DNA of 64,000 nt from Saccharothrix sp. NRRL B-16348 (GCF_001280085.1 NZ_LGED01000257.1:62001-126000), one strand, 5' to 3'; shown: positions 26,521 through 35,878, counted from the first letter of the stretch. Program-made: numbers and translations. Notes: generated by a model from the sequence alone, not told the origin.

Positions 26521-27555
26521 TCACCGGCTGGAGGCGCGCACCACCAGCCTGGTCGGCAGGAACGCGGGCGCCGGCTTCTCGCCACCGTGCACCATGGTCA
26601 GCACGGCCCGCGCCGCGGCCACCCCGATACCGGCCTTGTCCTGCGCCAACGTGGTCAACGGCGGGTCGACCAGGGCGGCGAGCTCGATGTCGTCGAACCC
26701 CACGACCGCCAGCTCGTCCGGCACCCGCAGCCCCGCGTGGCGCGCGGCCAGCAACGCGCCGACCGCCATCTCGTCGCTCGCGCAGAACACCGCCGTCGGC
26801 GGCTCGGGCAACGCGATCAGCGACCGCATCGCCGCCTGGCCGCTCGGCCGGTAGAAGTCGCCCTCCACCACGTACTCCGGCGGCACCGCCAGGCCTTCCT
26901 CGGCCATCGCCGCGCGGAAGCCGTCCAGCCGGTCCGTCGCCGGGCGGTTGGCGCGCGGCCCGGTGATCGTGGCGATCCGGCGGTGGCCCGCGCCGACCAG
27001 GTGCCGCACCGCCAGCGCCGCGCCGCCGACGTTGTCCGACGTCACGTACGTCGCCCGCGGCCCGTCGACCTCCACGTCCACCGCCACGCACGGCAGCCCG
27101 GACTGGGCGAACGCCGCGAACGCCGAGGCGTCCGACCCGCTGTCGATGAGCACCAGCCCGCCGAGGTGGTGCCGCCGGGTCATGTTCACGTACGCCACCG
27201 GGTCGGCGAGCGACGCGCCGACCGCCCGCAGCGCCGCCGACCCGCTCGTGGCGAGCATCAGCAGGTGGTAGCCGTGCGCGCTCAGCGCCGACTTCAACCC
27301 GATCAGCAACTCCTGCAGGTACGGGTGCCGCCAGCCCGGCCTGCGGTGGTCGGTGTCCCACACCAGGCCGATCAGCCCGGACCGCTTGGTGGCCAGCGCG
27401 CGGGCCGACTCGTTGGGCCGGTAGTCGAGCTCGCGGGCCACCCGCTCCACCACTTCGCGCTTTTCCTTGCTGACCGTCAGCGGCTGGTTGAAAACGCGCG
27501 AAACCGTCGCCACCGACACCCCGCAGAGCTGGGCGATCTCACGGATCGTGGTCAT
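26521..27555 (-). CDS. LacI-family regulator of the sugar ABC/GH1 cluster
   Basis: 344-aa LacI/GalR repressor. The N-terminal HTH is TTIREIAQLCGVSVATVSRVFNQ, with a hinge helix around RPNESARALATKRSGLIGLV; the effector domain has VVGFDDIELAALVDPPLTTL. It is divergent from the sugar-uptake operon at 27827. Position matches cebR in Streptomyces ceb clusters, but the SVATVSRV recognition helix is the type that reads AACCGGTT-centred operators, and exactly such a site lies just upstream of this gene; the CebR box TGGGAGCGCTCCCA is absent here. I therefore do not use the symbol cebR. Confidence 0.93.
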   Translation of the reverse strand: MTTIREIAQLCGVSVATVSRVFNQPLTVSKEKREVVERVARELDYRPNESARALATKRSGLIGLVWDTDHRRPGWRHPYLQELLIGLKSALSAHGYHLLMLATSGSAALRAVGASLADPVAYVNMTRRHHLGGLVLIDSGSDASAFAAFAQSGLPCVAVDVEVDGPRATYVTSDNVGGAALAVRHLVGAGHRRIATITGPRANRPATDRLDGFRAAMAEEGLAVPPEYVVEGDFYRPSGQAAMRSLIALPEPPTAVFCASDEMAVGALLAARHAGLRVPDELAVVGFDDIELAALVDPPLTTLAQDKAGIGVAAARAVLTMVHGGEKPAPAFLPTRLVVRASSR

Positions 27556-27569
27556 CTGCGCCCTTTCTT

Positions 27570-27583
27570 TGTAACCGGTTTCA
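27570..27583. promoter_or_regulatory. AACCGGTT-type LacI operator
   Basis: TGTAACCGGTTTCA, 12 of 14 positions symmetric around AACCGGTT, 15-28 bp upstream of the lacI start. This is the classical operator shape for LacI-family proteins with an SVATVSRV helix, so autorepression and control of the divergent uptake operon are likely. Confidence 0.75.
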
Positions 27584-27826
27584 GACGCTCAGTCGGTGCC
27601 TCCTGACCAGGAGGGACACGCTACCACCTGCGGAAACGTCGAAGCCCGGAAACAGCCAGGTTATCGTTTCGTTACTTGACGGTGTCGCGGCCCGGGGCTG
27701 TCATGTACACCACACCGGCCGGGTGCGAACCCCGGTCGAATTCGCCGGAAACCCCCGGATCGACCTTGCGCGTGTCCGGCGTGCCCGAAAACGGCCCGCC
27801 TATTGATGGAGAGTGAGAGCCGCGTT

Positions 27827-29065
27827 ATGAGACGAACTCCGACCCTGATCGGCGCCACCCTGCTGGCCGCCGGCCTGGTCGCCGCCGGCTGCGGCAGCGG
27901 CGCGGGCGACGGCAAGACCAGGATCACCATCGGGCTGTTCGGCAACTTCGGCTACCAGCAGCTGTTCGAGGAGTACGAGAAGGCGCACCCGGACATCGAC
28001 ATCACCGACCGCACCGCCTCCTACTCCGACCACCACAAGAACCTCGCCGCCCACCTCGCCACGAACAACGGCGCGGCGGACATCGAGGCGGTCGACGTCG
28101 GCTACATCAACCAGTTCAAGGCCAACCCCGGCCAGTTCGTCGAGCTGAAGGCCGACGTCAAGGACCGCTGGCTGGACTGGAAGTGGGAGGGCTCGCTGTC
28201 CAAGGACGGCAAGCAGATCGGCTACGGCACCGACATCGGCGGCCTGGCCATCTGCTACCGCCGCGACCTGTTCGAGGCCGCCGGCCTGCCGTCCGACCGC
28301 GACGCGGTCTCGGCGCTGTGGCCGACGTGGGAGCAGTTCATGGCCACCGGCAAGCAGTTCGCCGCCAAGGCCCCGGCCGGCGCGAAGTTCTTCGACGGCG
28401 GCCCCACCGTGCTCAACGCGATCGTCGGCCAGGCGCCGACCGGCTACTACGACAAGAGCGACAAGATCGTCGTGGGCGAGAACCCCGACATCAAGAAGGG
28501 CTGGAACCTCGTCGCGCAGGGCGTCGCCGACGGCCTGTCCGCCGGGCTGCTGCACAGCACCCCGCAGTGGAACACCGGCTTCAAGCAGGGCCAGTTCGCC
28601 ACCCTCGCCTGCCCCGCCTGGATGATGGCCAAGATCAAGGACCAGGCCCCGGACACCGCGGGCAAGTGGGACCTCGCGGCCGTGCCCGGCGGCGGCGGCA
28701 ACTGGGGCGGCTCGTACCTGACCGTGCCCAAGCAGGGCAAGAACGTCGACAAGGCCGTCGCCCTCGCCGACTGGCTCACCGCGCCCGAGCAGCAGGCCAA
28801 GGTCTTCGCCAGCGCCGGCCTGCTCCCGTCCGCGCCCAAGCTCTACAGCGAGCAGTCGGTGGCGCAGAAGCAGGACGCGTTCTTCAACAACGCGCCCACC
28901 GGCAAGGTCTTCACCGACGCCGCCCGCGCGCTGAAGCCGCAGTACCAGGGTCCCAAGGCCGGTGACATCCAGACCGAGCTCGGCAACGCCATGCAGCGCG
29001 TCGAGCAGGGCAAGCAGAGCCCGGACGAGTCCTGGGACCAGTTCGTCGCCGACGTGACGAGGTAG
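27827..29065 (+). CDS. sugar ABC transporter substrate-binding lipoprotein (CebE-like)
   Basis: 412-aa extracytoplasmic solute-binding protein, family 1. The signal peptide ends LVAAGC-GSG (lipobox A-A-G-C), so it is membrane-anchored. Landmarks are ITIGLFGNFGYQQLFEEYEKAHPDI, the hinge IGYGTDIGGLAICYRRDLFEAAGLP and AVPGGGGNWGGSYLTVPKQ, closely resembling cellobiose/cellotriose-binding CebE proteins. The ATG at 27827 is preceded by GGAGAGTGAGAG; other start codons further upstream lack such a site. First gene of a four-gene operon with two permeases and a GH1 glucosidase; the ATPase (probably a shared MsiK-like subunit) is not encoded here. Confidence 0.93.
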   Translation: MRRTPTLIGATLLAAGLVAAGCGSGAGDGKTRITIGLFGNFGYQQLFEEYEKAHPDIDITDRTASYSDHHKNLAAHLATNNGAADIEAVDVGYINQFKANPGQFVELKADVKDRWLDWKWEGSLSKDGKQIGYGTDIGGLAICYRRDLFEAAGLPSDRDAVSALWPTWEQFMATGKQFAAKAPAGAKFFDGGPTVLNAIVGQAPTGYYDKSDKIVVGENPDIKKGWNLVAQGVADGLSAGLLHSTPQWNTGFKQGQFATLACPAWMMAKIKDQAPDTAGKWDLAAVPGGGGNWGGSYLTVPKQGKNVDKAVALADWLTAPEQQAKVFASAGLLPSAPKLYSEQSVAQKQDAFFNNAPTGKVFTDAARALKPQYQGPKAGDIQTELGNAMQRVEQGKQSPDESWDQFVADVTR

Positions 29066-29072
29066 CCGACCG

Positions 29073-29993
29073 ATGAAGACGGACTGGCGCGAACGCCGCC
29101 ACCGGTGGGACACCCGGTACGCGCCGTACGCCTACATCGCGCCGTACTTCCTGCTGTTCGCGGTGTTCGGCCTGTTCCCCCTGCTCTACACCGCGTGGGT
29201 GTCGCTGCAGGAGCGCAACCTGATCGACGGTGACGCGGCCAGGTTCATCGGCCTGGACAACTACGTCGAACTGCTCACCGCGGACCCGCACTTCTGGAAC
29301 GCCATGGGCAACACGATGAGCCTGTGGCTGCTCACCACCGTTCCGCAGATCCTGATGGCGCTCGGCATCGCGCAGCTGCTCAACCGGCGGCTGCGCGGCC
29401 GGACGTTCTTCCGGATGGGCGTGCTGCTGCCGAACATCACCTCGGTGGCGGCGGTGACGATCATCTTCGCGCAGCTGTTCGGCCGCGACTTCGGGCTGAT
29501 CAACTGGGGGTTGGAGCTGTTCGGCGCCGGCCGGATCGACTGGCAGGCCGGCACCGGCAGCTCGCACACCGCCATCGCCGCGATGGTGGTGTGGCGCTGG
29601 ACCGGCTACCACGCGCTGATCTTCCTGGCGTCCATGCAGGCCATCCCGACCAGCGTGTACGAGGCGGCCCGGCTGGACGGCGCGAGCGCGTGGCAGCAGT
29701 TCTGGCGGATCACCGTGCCGATGCTGCGCCCGCAGATCATCTTCTCCACCGTGATCGCCACCGCGGGCAACATGCGGCTGCTGGCCGAGCCGCTGCTGTT
29801 CAACCCCGGCGCGGGCGCCGCGACCGGCGGCTCGGACCGCCAGTTCCAGACCGCCGCGCTCTACCTGTACGAGCAGGGCTTCTCGAAGTTCGAGTTCGGC
29901 TACGCGTCGGCCATCGCCTGGCTCCTGCTCATCGCGACGGTAGCCATCACCGGGTTGAGCTACCTGGCCGCGCGCCGCATCCGGACGGACTGA
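29073..29993 (+). CDS. sugar ABC transporter permease (CebF-like)
   Basis: 306-aa MalF-type inner-membrane permease. Six predicted helices begin with YAPYAYIAPYFLLFAVFGLFPLLYTAWVSL; the EAA loop that contacts the ATPase is EAARLDGASAWQQFWRITVPMLRP. RRTFFRMGVLLPNITSVAAVTIIF-like and GYHALIFLASMQAIPTSVYEAARL segments are characteristic. It sits 7 bp after the binding-protein gene. With the next gene it forms the heterodimeric channel for cellobiose-like oligosaccharides (inference from cluster). Confidence 0.93.
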   Translation: MKTDWRERRHRWDTRYAPYAYIAPYFLLFAVFGLFPLLYTAWVSLQERNLIDGDAARFIGLDNYVELLTADPHFWNAMGNTMSLWLLTTVPQILMALGIAQLLNRRLRGRTFFRMGVLLPNITSVAAVTIIFAQLFGRDFGLINWGLELFGAGRIDWQAGTGSSHTAIAAMVVWRWTGYHALIFLASMQAIPTSVYEAARLDGASAWQQFWRITVPMLRPQIIFSTVIATAGNMRLLAEPLLFNPGAGAATGGSDRQFQTAALYLYEQGFSKFEFGYASAIAWLLLIATVAITGLSYLAARRIRTD

Positions 29994-30002
29994 GAGGACA
30001 CC

Positions 30003-30884
30003 ATGACCACCGTGCTCGAACCGTTGGCGCCGGACGCGCCCGCGCCGTCCCGGAGGCGCGGGGCGGTGCGGATGCTGCCCGGACCGTGGACCTACGCGGC
30101 GTTGATCGCGGTGCTCGCCGGGTCGGCGTTCCCGGTGTACTGGTCGCTCGTCGTGTCGTCGCAGACGTCCGACAAGGTGACCGACGTGCCGCCCGTGCTG
30201 GTGCCCGGCGGCCACCTGTTCGCCAACATCTCGCGGGTGTTCGACCAGTCGGACTTCGCGCTGGCGATGATGAACTCGCTGATCGTGTCGGGGACCATCA
30301 CCGTGTCGGTGGTGTTCTTCTCCACCCTGGCGGGCTTCGCCTTCGCCAAGCTCAAGTTCCGCGGCCGGTCGGCGCTCATGCTGCTCGTCATCGCCACCCA
30401 GGCCGTGCCGACCGAGCTCGGCGTCATCCCGCTGTACATGATGATGAGCGACTTCGGCTGGGCGGGCGAGATCCACTCCGTCATCGTGCCCGGCCTGGTC
30501 ACCGCGTTCGGCGTGTTCTTCATGCGCCAGTACTTCGAACGCGCCGTGCCCGACGAGCTGCTGGAAGCCGGCCGCATGGACGGGTGCAGCTCGCTGCGCC
30601 TGTACTGGCACGTCGTCCTGCCCGCCGCCCGCCCGGCCGCCGCCGTGCTCGGCCTGTTCACGTTCATGCAGGCGTGGAACGACTTCTTCTGGCCGCTGGT
30701 CGTGCTGTCCCCGGAGAACCCGACCGTCCAGACCGCGCTGAACACCCTGGCCAGCGGCTACACCACCGACTACACCCTCGTGCTCACCGCGGCCACGATC
30801 GGCACCGTGCCGGTCCTCGCGGTGTTCCTCCTGTTCGGCCGGCAGATCGTCGGCGGAATCATGCAAGGAGCTCTCAAAGGATGA
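30003..30884 (+). CDS. sugar ABC transporter permease (CebG-like)
   Basis: 293-aa MalG-type permease, partner of the gene ending at 29993. Six predicted helices start with WTYAALIAVLAGSAFPVYWSLV; the central STLAGFAFAKLKFRGRSALMLLV and the EAA loop LLEAGRMDGCSSLRLYWHVVLP with PAAAVLGLFTFMQAWNDFFWPL are family hallmarks. The ATG is preceded by GAGAGGA. Its stop overlaps the ATG of the GH1 gene (ATGA at 30881), coupling uptake and hydrolysis. Confidence 0.93.
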   Translation: MTTVLEPLAPDAPAPSRRRGAVRMLPGPWTYAALIAVLAGSAFPVYWSLVVSSQTSDKVTDVPPVLVPGGHLFANISRVFDQSDFALAMMNSLIVSGTITVSVVFFSTLAGFAFAKLKFRGRSALMLLVIATQAVPTELGVIPLYMMMSDFGWAGEIHSVIVPGLVTAFGVFFMRQYFERAVPDELLEAGRMDGCSSLRLYWHVVLPAARPAAAVLGLFTFMQAWNDFFWPLVVLSPENPTVQTALNTLASGYTTDYTLVLTAATIGTVPVLAVFLLFGRQIVGGIMQGALKG

Positions 30885-32251
30885 CCGACTTCCCCCAAGG
30901 ATTCCGCTGGGGCGTCGCCACTTCGGCCTACCAGATCGAAGGGGCCGTGGACGCCGACGGGAGAGGACCGTCGATCTGGGACGCGTTCGGCGCGCGGCCC
31001 GGCGCGGTCGCCGGTGGCGACACCGGTGCGGTCGCGTGCGACCACTACCACCGGATGCCGGAGGACCTGGCGCTGCTCGGCGAACTCGGCGTGGACGCGT
31101 ACCGGTTCTCCGTGGCGTGGCCGCGGATCGTGCCGGCCGGCGCGGGCCGGGTCGAGCAGCGCGGGCTGGACTTCTACCGCCGACTGGTCGACGGGCTGCT
31201 GGAACGGGGCATCGAGCCGTTCCTCACGCTGTACCACTGGGACCTGCCGCAGGCGCTGGAGGAACTGGGCGGCTGGCGGTCGCGCGACACCGCGGAGCGG
31301 TTCGCCGAGTACGCGGTCGTCGTGCACGACGCCCTGGGCGACCGGGTGTCGAAGTGGACCACGTTCAACGAGCCGTACGTGTCCTCGATCGTCGGCTACG
31401 GCGAAGGCAGACACGCGCCCGGCGCGCGGGAGGGCCACGGCTCCCTCGCCGCCGCGCACCACCTGATGGTGGCGCACGGGCTCGCGGTGCGGGCCATGCG
31501 CGGCACGCCGGGCCACGAGTTCGGCATCGTGCTCAACCAGTCGCCGTCGACCCCCGTCACCTCGTCCGACGCGGACGTCGCCGCGGCGCGCAGGCACGAC
31601 CTGCTGCTGCGCCGCCAGTTCACCGAACCGCTGTTCGCGGGCCGCTACCCGGACGACTACGAGGAGACGTTCGCGGGCGTCACCGACCTGTCGTTCCGCC
31701 GGGACGGCGACCTGGAGCTGATCTCCACGCCGCTGGACTACGTGGGCATCAACTACTACTACAAGCAGCACGTGGCCGACGCGCCGCACCGCGACCCGAA
31801 CCCGGCCACCCGCACGTCGATCGACATCGGCATCGACACGACCCGCCTGCCGGACGTGCCGCGCACCGCGATGAACTGGCCGGTCGAGCCGGACGGGCTG
31901 ACCCGGACGCTGGTCGGGCTGAAGGAGCGCTACCCCGACCTGCCTCCGGTGTACGTGACGGAGAACGGGTGCGTGTACCCGGACACCCCCGGCCTCGTCG
32001 ACCAGGAGCGCATCGAGTACGTGCGCACGCACCTCGCGGCGGCCCAGGACGCGATCACCGCCGGGGTCGACCTGCGCGGGTACTTCGTCTGGTCGTTCCT
32101 GGACAACTTCGAGTGGGCGCACGGCTACAAGCACCGGTTCGGCCTCGTGCACGTGGACTACGAGACGTTGGTCCGCACGCCCCGGGCGAGCTTCCACTGG
32201 TACCGCGACCTGGTCGCCGAGCAGCGTGCCAGGACGGCCGCGGCGGGGTGA
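30881..32251 (+). CDS. GH1 beta-glucosidase (BglC-like)
   Basis: 456-aa cytoplasmic family 1 glycosidase that would hydrolyse imported cellobiose or other beta-glucosides. Signature start FPQGFRWGVATSAYQIEG; acid/base Glu164 in TTFNEPYVSS; nucleophile Glu361 in VYVTENGCVYPD; aglycone/glucose-site residues in SFLDNFEWAHGYKHRFGL. No signal peptide. Overlaps the permease gene by 4 bp and ends before a strong terminator, so it closes the operon. Architecture equals cebEFG-bglC of Streptomyces, though the operon regulator appears different. Confidence 0.95.
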   Translation: MTDFPQGFRWGVATSAYQIEGAVDADGRGPSIWDAFGARPGAVAGGDTGAVACDHYHRMPEDLALLGELGVDAYRFSVAWPRIVPAGAGRVEQRGLDFYRRLVDGLLERGIEPFLTLYHWDLPQALEELGGWRSRDTAERFAEYAVVVHDALGDRVSKWTTFNEPYVSSIVGYGEGRHAPGAREGHGSLAAAHHLMVAHGLAVRAMRGTPGHEFGIVLNQSPSTPVTSSDADVAAARRHDLLLRRQFTEPLFAGRYPDDYEETFAGVTDLSFRRDGDLELISTPLDYVGINYYYKQHVADAPHRDPNPATRTSIDIGIDTTRLPDVPRTAMNWPVEPDGLTRTLVGLKERYPDLPPVYVTENGCVYPDTPGLVDQERIEYVRTHLAAAQDAITAGVDLRGYFVWSFLDNFEWAHGYKHRFGLVHVDYETLVRTPRASFHWYRDLVAEQRARTAAAG

Positions 32252-32258
32252 CCTGCGT

Positions 32259-32298
32259 GGCCGCCGTCGCGCGGAGGCGCGTTCGCGCGACGGCGGCC
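32259..32298. terminator. terminator between the convergent GH1 and DUF3152 genes
   Basis: GGCCGCCGTCGCGCG (32259-32273) pairs with CGCGCGACGGCGGCC (32284-32298), a perfect 15-bp stem with a 10-nt loop, starting 7 bp after the GH1 stop. Confidence 0.85.
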
Positions 32299-32330
32299 GA
32301 CACCCCGGAACCCCGAAAGACCCGGCCGAC

Positions 32331-33128
32331 TCACGGCCACGGGTTCGGCGTGCACGCCTTCCCGTCCGGGACGACCACGACACCCTGGTCGCTGCCCGTC
32401 GTGATCGACGCCAGCCCGTCGTTGTCCACGCTCAACGTCTGCTGCATCATCACCGGCGCCGGCGCGCCGTCCTCCGGGCACACCTCGTGGCCGAGGCCGA
32501 GGAAGTGCCCGACCTCGTGGTTGACCGCGTAGACCCGGTAACCGCGCAGGTCGTCGCCGTAGGTGTGCGCGCCCCGGAACCAGCGCGCCGTGCTGAGGTG
32601 CACCGTCGACCCGATCCGGCACGACGTGTCGTAGGGCAGCTCGAACCCGCACAACGACCGCGCGGTCCGCTGCGACGTCAACCGGATCCGCAGCTCCGGC
32701 TCCACGTCGCCGCCCACCCGCCGGAACGCGTGCCTGCCCGCCCACCCGCGCGGGTGCCGCAGCACGTGGTCGACCACGGCGGCGAACGAGTCGTCGCCGT
32801 GCGGCAGGACCACCCCGTCCTCGACCTCGACCGCGTACGTGACGCCGGACGCGCCGGGTTTGCCGGACGGCGGCACGACGTGCCACGTGCCCGCGCCGTG
32901 CTCCGGGAACGCCGGACCGGCCGGCAGGTCGGCGCCGGAGCGGAACGTGTCGACCGAGGGCGCGCTGCGCTCCGCGGACGGCGGGGACGACGACGTGGAC
33001 GGCACGACACCGGACGAGGGCCACGCCACCGTGGCCGGCCGCGCCTCCATCCCGACGTCCAACGCCACCACGGTGGTGGCCGCCAGGCAGACCCCCGCCA
33101 GGTAGGGCACCGCGGTCACCGGCCTCAT
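32331..33128 (-). CDS. DUF3152 protein, predicted extracytoplasmic metallopeptidase
   Basis: 265-aa protein with an N-terminal membrane anchor or signal (PVTAVPYLAGVCLAATTVVALDV), a Ser/Pro-rich spacer, and a DUF3152 domain containing a zincin-like motif VNHEVGHFLGLGHEVC (HExxH-like HEVGH plus a third His), preceded by YRVYAVN. LCGFELPYDTSCRIG supplies a likely disulfide. The HEVGHFLGLGHE arrangement resembles metzincin peptidases, but no substrate is known for DUF3152. Its ATG overlaps the stop of the DUF4015 gene upstream (ATGA), forming a two-gene operon. Confidence 0.85.
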   Translation of the reverse strand: MRPVTAVPYLAGVCLAATTVVALDVGMEARPATVAWPSSGVVPSTSSSPPSAERSAPSVDTFRSGADLPAGPAFPEHGAGTWHVVPPSGKPGASGVTYAVEVEDGVVLPHGDDSFAAVVDHVLRHPRGWAGRHAFRRVGGDVEPELRIRLTSQRTARSLCGFELPYDTSCRIGSTVHLSTARWFRGAHTYGDDLRGYRVYAVNHEVGHFLGLGHEVCPEDGAPAPVMMQQTLSVDNDGLASITTGSDQGVVVVPDGKACTPNPWP

Positions 33129-34702
33129 GCGGGCTCCAGGCCGGCCGAGCCGTACGTGCAGGCGGCGTTCCACAGCAGGAACGACGGCGCGCCCGCCTCC
33201 GACGTGGCCCGCACCTGCGCCTGCACCTCGCCCGGACCGTAGTGGTGCCCCAGCGAGAACGCCTGCAGCCACGGGATCACCGTCGCGCCGCTGCCCCCGG
33301 TCAACCGGACGAAGTCCGCGACCGACGCCCGCACGATCTCGTACGGCTTGGCGTTCGGGTTGTCCACGCCGTACTCGTTCGGGCCCCAGTGCGACGGGTA
33401 GACCATCGGCGAGACGTAGTCCACGTGCGCGGAGATGGCCGGGATGTCCTGCGCCACGTCACCCGGGCTGTGCGCGGCGATGCCGAACACCGACGCGCCG
33501 AGGTACGCGCCCAGCGGCCGGACCACGGCCCGGTTGTCCCTGAGAAAGTCCACTATGGACTGCTCGGGGGTGGTGGCCAGGCCGGGGAACACCATCTGCC
33601 CGATCGGGCCGTCCGGCCGCCGCACGTAGTCGTAGAGGATGTCGTCGAAGCCGAGCGACGCGGCCTCCTCGGCGATCGCGATGTTGTACGCCCGGACGTC
33701 GGGGTTGGCGAAGTTGGTGAACGCGTACTCGCCGTAGTGCGCCGACCAGGGCGCGCCCGACGCGTTCTGCGCCACCCGGTCGCGCGCGCCCGAGTGCCAC
33801 GACGCCTTGCCGAGCACCGGGTCGCGGAACGCCACCAGCCTGCCGACCACCCGCAACCCCATCGCGTGCAGCTCGTCCAGCGCGGCGCGGGCGTCGTAGT
33901 AGTTCCGGTTCGCGCCGATCTGCCTGGCCAGCGGCACCTGCGAGTCGTAGCCGATCTCGCCGCTCTCGTCCTTGATGTCGAGCTGCACGGTGTCGATGCG
34001 GCCCTCGCGCGCCAGCGCCAGCACCGGGTCGCGCAACGACGCCGTCGCCCATGCGGCGGCGCTCATGTGCACACCGCGCATCCCGGGGTGGGTGACCTTG
34101 ACCGCGACGTCGTGGCGCTGCGCGTTGCCCGCCGCGTCGCTGGCCTCGACCCGGACGCTGGTGGGCGCCGACGCCAGCGAGACCTCGAACTTCCCGTCGC
34201 GCACCGGCACCCGCTGGTCGCCCACCCGCACCACGTCCGCGCCGTCCGCGCTGCCCTTCACCGTCACCGGACCGCGCGGCGACTTCGCCTCGACGACGTC
34301 CACCTTCAGGGCGGGCGGTGTGGCGTCCACGGTGAACTCGCGCTGCACCTCCACGTCGGGCATCCAGGGCAACGGGTTGGCCGCCCGCACGGACAGCGTG
34401 TGCCTGCCCTCGGCGAGCTTGACCCCGGTCAACGTCATGCGGCCGTCGGCGCGTCGCGCCTCCACCGGCTGTCCGTCCACGTGCACGGTGACACGGTCGA
34501 GCCCACTGGCCTCCGCGGTGGTGATGGACACGCGCTCTACACCCGAAGGAGTGACAGCGGAGCCGTCTCCCAGCTCCGCCACGGCGAGCCCGACGCCGCG
34601 CCCGTGCACGATCGTCGTGACGACCCCGGCGATCAGCAGCAGCACCACGACACCGACGACTGGGATCAGCACGCGCTTGAGCTTCCGGGGCGATTCCGAC
34701 AT
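33125..34702 (-). CDS. DUF4015 putative glycoside hydrolase, membrane-anchored
   Basis: 525-aa protein: basic N-tail, a single membrane anchor (LKRVLIPVVGVVVLLLIAGVV), Ig-like/invasin-like beta region (about 45-185, with VHVDGQPVEARRADGRMTL and TPPALKVDVVEAKSPRGPVTV), then a DUF4015 TIM barrel (from MRGVHMSAAAWA; VQLDIKDESGEIGYDS, RVVGRLVAFRDPVL, FDDILYDYVRRPDG, DYVSPMVYPSHWGPNEYGV, WLQAFSLGHHYGP). The barrel family is predicted to act on surface polysaccharide or spore/wall glycans. ATG at 34702 has GGAG 9 bp upstream. It is coupled to the DUF3152 metallopeptidase gene, suggesting joint work on the envelope. Confidence 0.85.
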   Translation of the reverse strand: MSESPRKLKRVLIPVVGVVVLLLIAGVVTTIVHGRGVGLAVAELGDGSAVTPSGVERVSITTAEASGLDRVTVHVDGQPVEARRADGRMTLTGVKLAEGRHTLSVRAANPLPWMPDVEVQREFTVDATPPALKVDVVEAKSPRGPVTVKGSADGADVVRVGDQRVPVRDGKFEVSLASAPTSVRVEASDAAGNAQRHDVAVKVTHPGMRGVHMSAAAWATASLRDPVLALAREGRIDTVQLDIKDESGEIGYDSQVPLARQIGANRNYYDARAALDELHAMGLRVVGRLVAFRDPVLGKASWHSGARDRVAQNASGAPWSAHYGEYAFTNFANPDVRAYNIAIAEEAASLGFDDILYDYVRRPDGPIGQMVFPGLATTPEQSIVDFLRDNRAVVRPLGAYLGASVFGIAAHSPGDVAQDIPAISAHVDYVSPMVYPSHWGPNEYGVDNPNAKPYEIVRASVADFVRLTGGSGATVIPWLQAFSLGHHYGPGEVQAQVRATSEAGAPSFLLWNAACTYGSAGLEPA

Positions 34703-34831
34703 CGGGTGACTCCGATCTGGGCGTGGCATCGGTAACCAGCGACTTGACCGGGTGACGGAGGACCAAACCGAACATCATCCGAAGGGGTGTACGGCGGTGT
34801 CGACCCGGCCCCGGCGCGGAACCATTCGACT

Positions 34832-35875
34832 GTGAACACCATGTCGCCGAGCCCGGTCCGGACCGTTGTGGCGCTCGTCGCGGCCGTGTGCTGCGGCTGC
34901 GCCGGCCAACCCGCGGCGGGGCCGCCCGACCAAGCCGCGGCGCAACTGCCCGCCGCCTCCTCGCCCGCACCGCCATCGTCCCCCACACCGCCCGACCCGG
35001 CAGCGGTGGGCGCGAACGAACTCGGCCAGGTGCCGATCCTGATGTACCACCGGCTCGTCGAGCAGCCCACGTCGGTCTACGACCGGACACCGGCGGCGTT
35101 CCGCGCCGAACTGGAGCGGCTGGCCGCCGAGGGGTACGTGCCGGTGACCACCGCGGAGTACGCGACCGGGCGGCTCGACCTGCCCGCCGGCGCGCACCCC
35201 GTCGTGCTGACCTTCGACGACGGCGACGCGACCCAGCTCGCGCTCGGCCCCGACGGGCAGCCGGCGCCCGGCACGGCCATCGCCATCCTGCTGGACGTGG
35301 CCGCGCGGCACCCCGGCTTCCGGCCGGTGGCCAGCCTGTACGTCAACGCCGGGCCGTTCGGGTCGCCGGACGGCGCCGCCCTGCGCTGGCTGCGCGACCA
35401 CGGCTTCGAGATCGGCAACCACACGCGTGACCACACCAACCTCGCCCAGACCGACGACGGGGGCGTGCAGGCGGCGATCGCGTCCGGGCAGCGGGAGATC
35501 CAGCAGGCCGTGCCCGACTACCGGGTGTCGAGCCTCGCGCTGCCGTTCGGCGCGATCCCGGCCAACGGCGCGCTCGCCCTGCGTGGCGGCTCGGAGGGCA
35601 CGACGTACGAGTACGTGTGCGTGCTCATGGTGGGCGCGGGGCCCGCGCCGTCGCCGTACGCCGCGGACTTCGACCCGGCGCGCACGCCACGCATCCGGTC
35701 GCAGGACCCGACCGGCCAGGAGGCCCGCTACGGCTCGACGGTGTGGCTCGACCAGCTGGCCGCCGCGCCGGCGCAGCGCTACACGTCCGACGGCGTGCCC
35801 GACCGCGTCTCCTACCCGGCCTCGGCCGGCGTCGCGCCCGCACCGGCGTTCGCCGACCGGGCGGTCGCCTACTGA
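34832..35875 (+). CDS. polysaccharide deacetylase-family lipoprotein
   Basis: 347-aa predicted lipoprotein: signal TVVALVAAVCCGC with lipobox-type Cys, then a Pro/Ala/Ser linker. The NodB-homology domain begins VPILMYHRLV; motif 1 is VVLTFDDGDATQ (catalytic Asp plus metal-binding Asp) and motif 2 is EIGNHTRDHTNL (HxxxH metal ligands). SLALPFGAIPANG lies where motif 3 is expected. Likely an N- or O-deacetylase of cell-wall or extracellular polysaccharide. The GTG at 34832 and an ATG at 34841 are alternatives, and neither has an ideal ribosome-binding site. It is divergent from the DUF4015 gene, another envelope glycan candidate. Confidence 0.87.
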   Translation: MNTMSPSPVRTVVALVAAVCCGCAGQPAAGPPDQAAAQLPAASSPAPPSSPTPPDPAAVGANELGQVPILMYHRLVEQPTSVYDRTPAAFRAELERLAAEGYVPVTTAEYATGRLDLPAGAHPVVLTFDDGDATQLALGPDGQPAPGTAIAILLDVAARHPGFRPVASLYVNAGPFGSPDGAALRWLRDHGFEIGNHTRDHTNLAQTDDGGVQAAIASGQREIQQAVPDYRVSSLALPFGAIPANGALALRGGSEGTTYEYVCVLMVGAGPAPSPYAADFDPARTPRIRSQDPTGQEARYGSTVWLDQLAAAPAQRYTSDGVPDRVSYPASAGVAPAPAFADRAVAY

Positions 35876-35878
35876 GCG

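Noticed and set aside
26521..32251. Calling the whole uptake cluster cebR-cebEFG-bglC
   Set aside because: Gene order matches, but the regulator has a different recognition helix and an AACCGGTT-type site rather than a CebR box, so regulator identity and substrate are left open.
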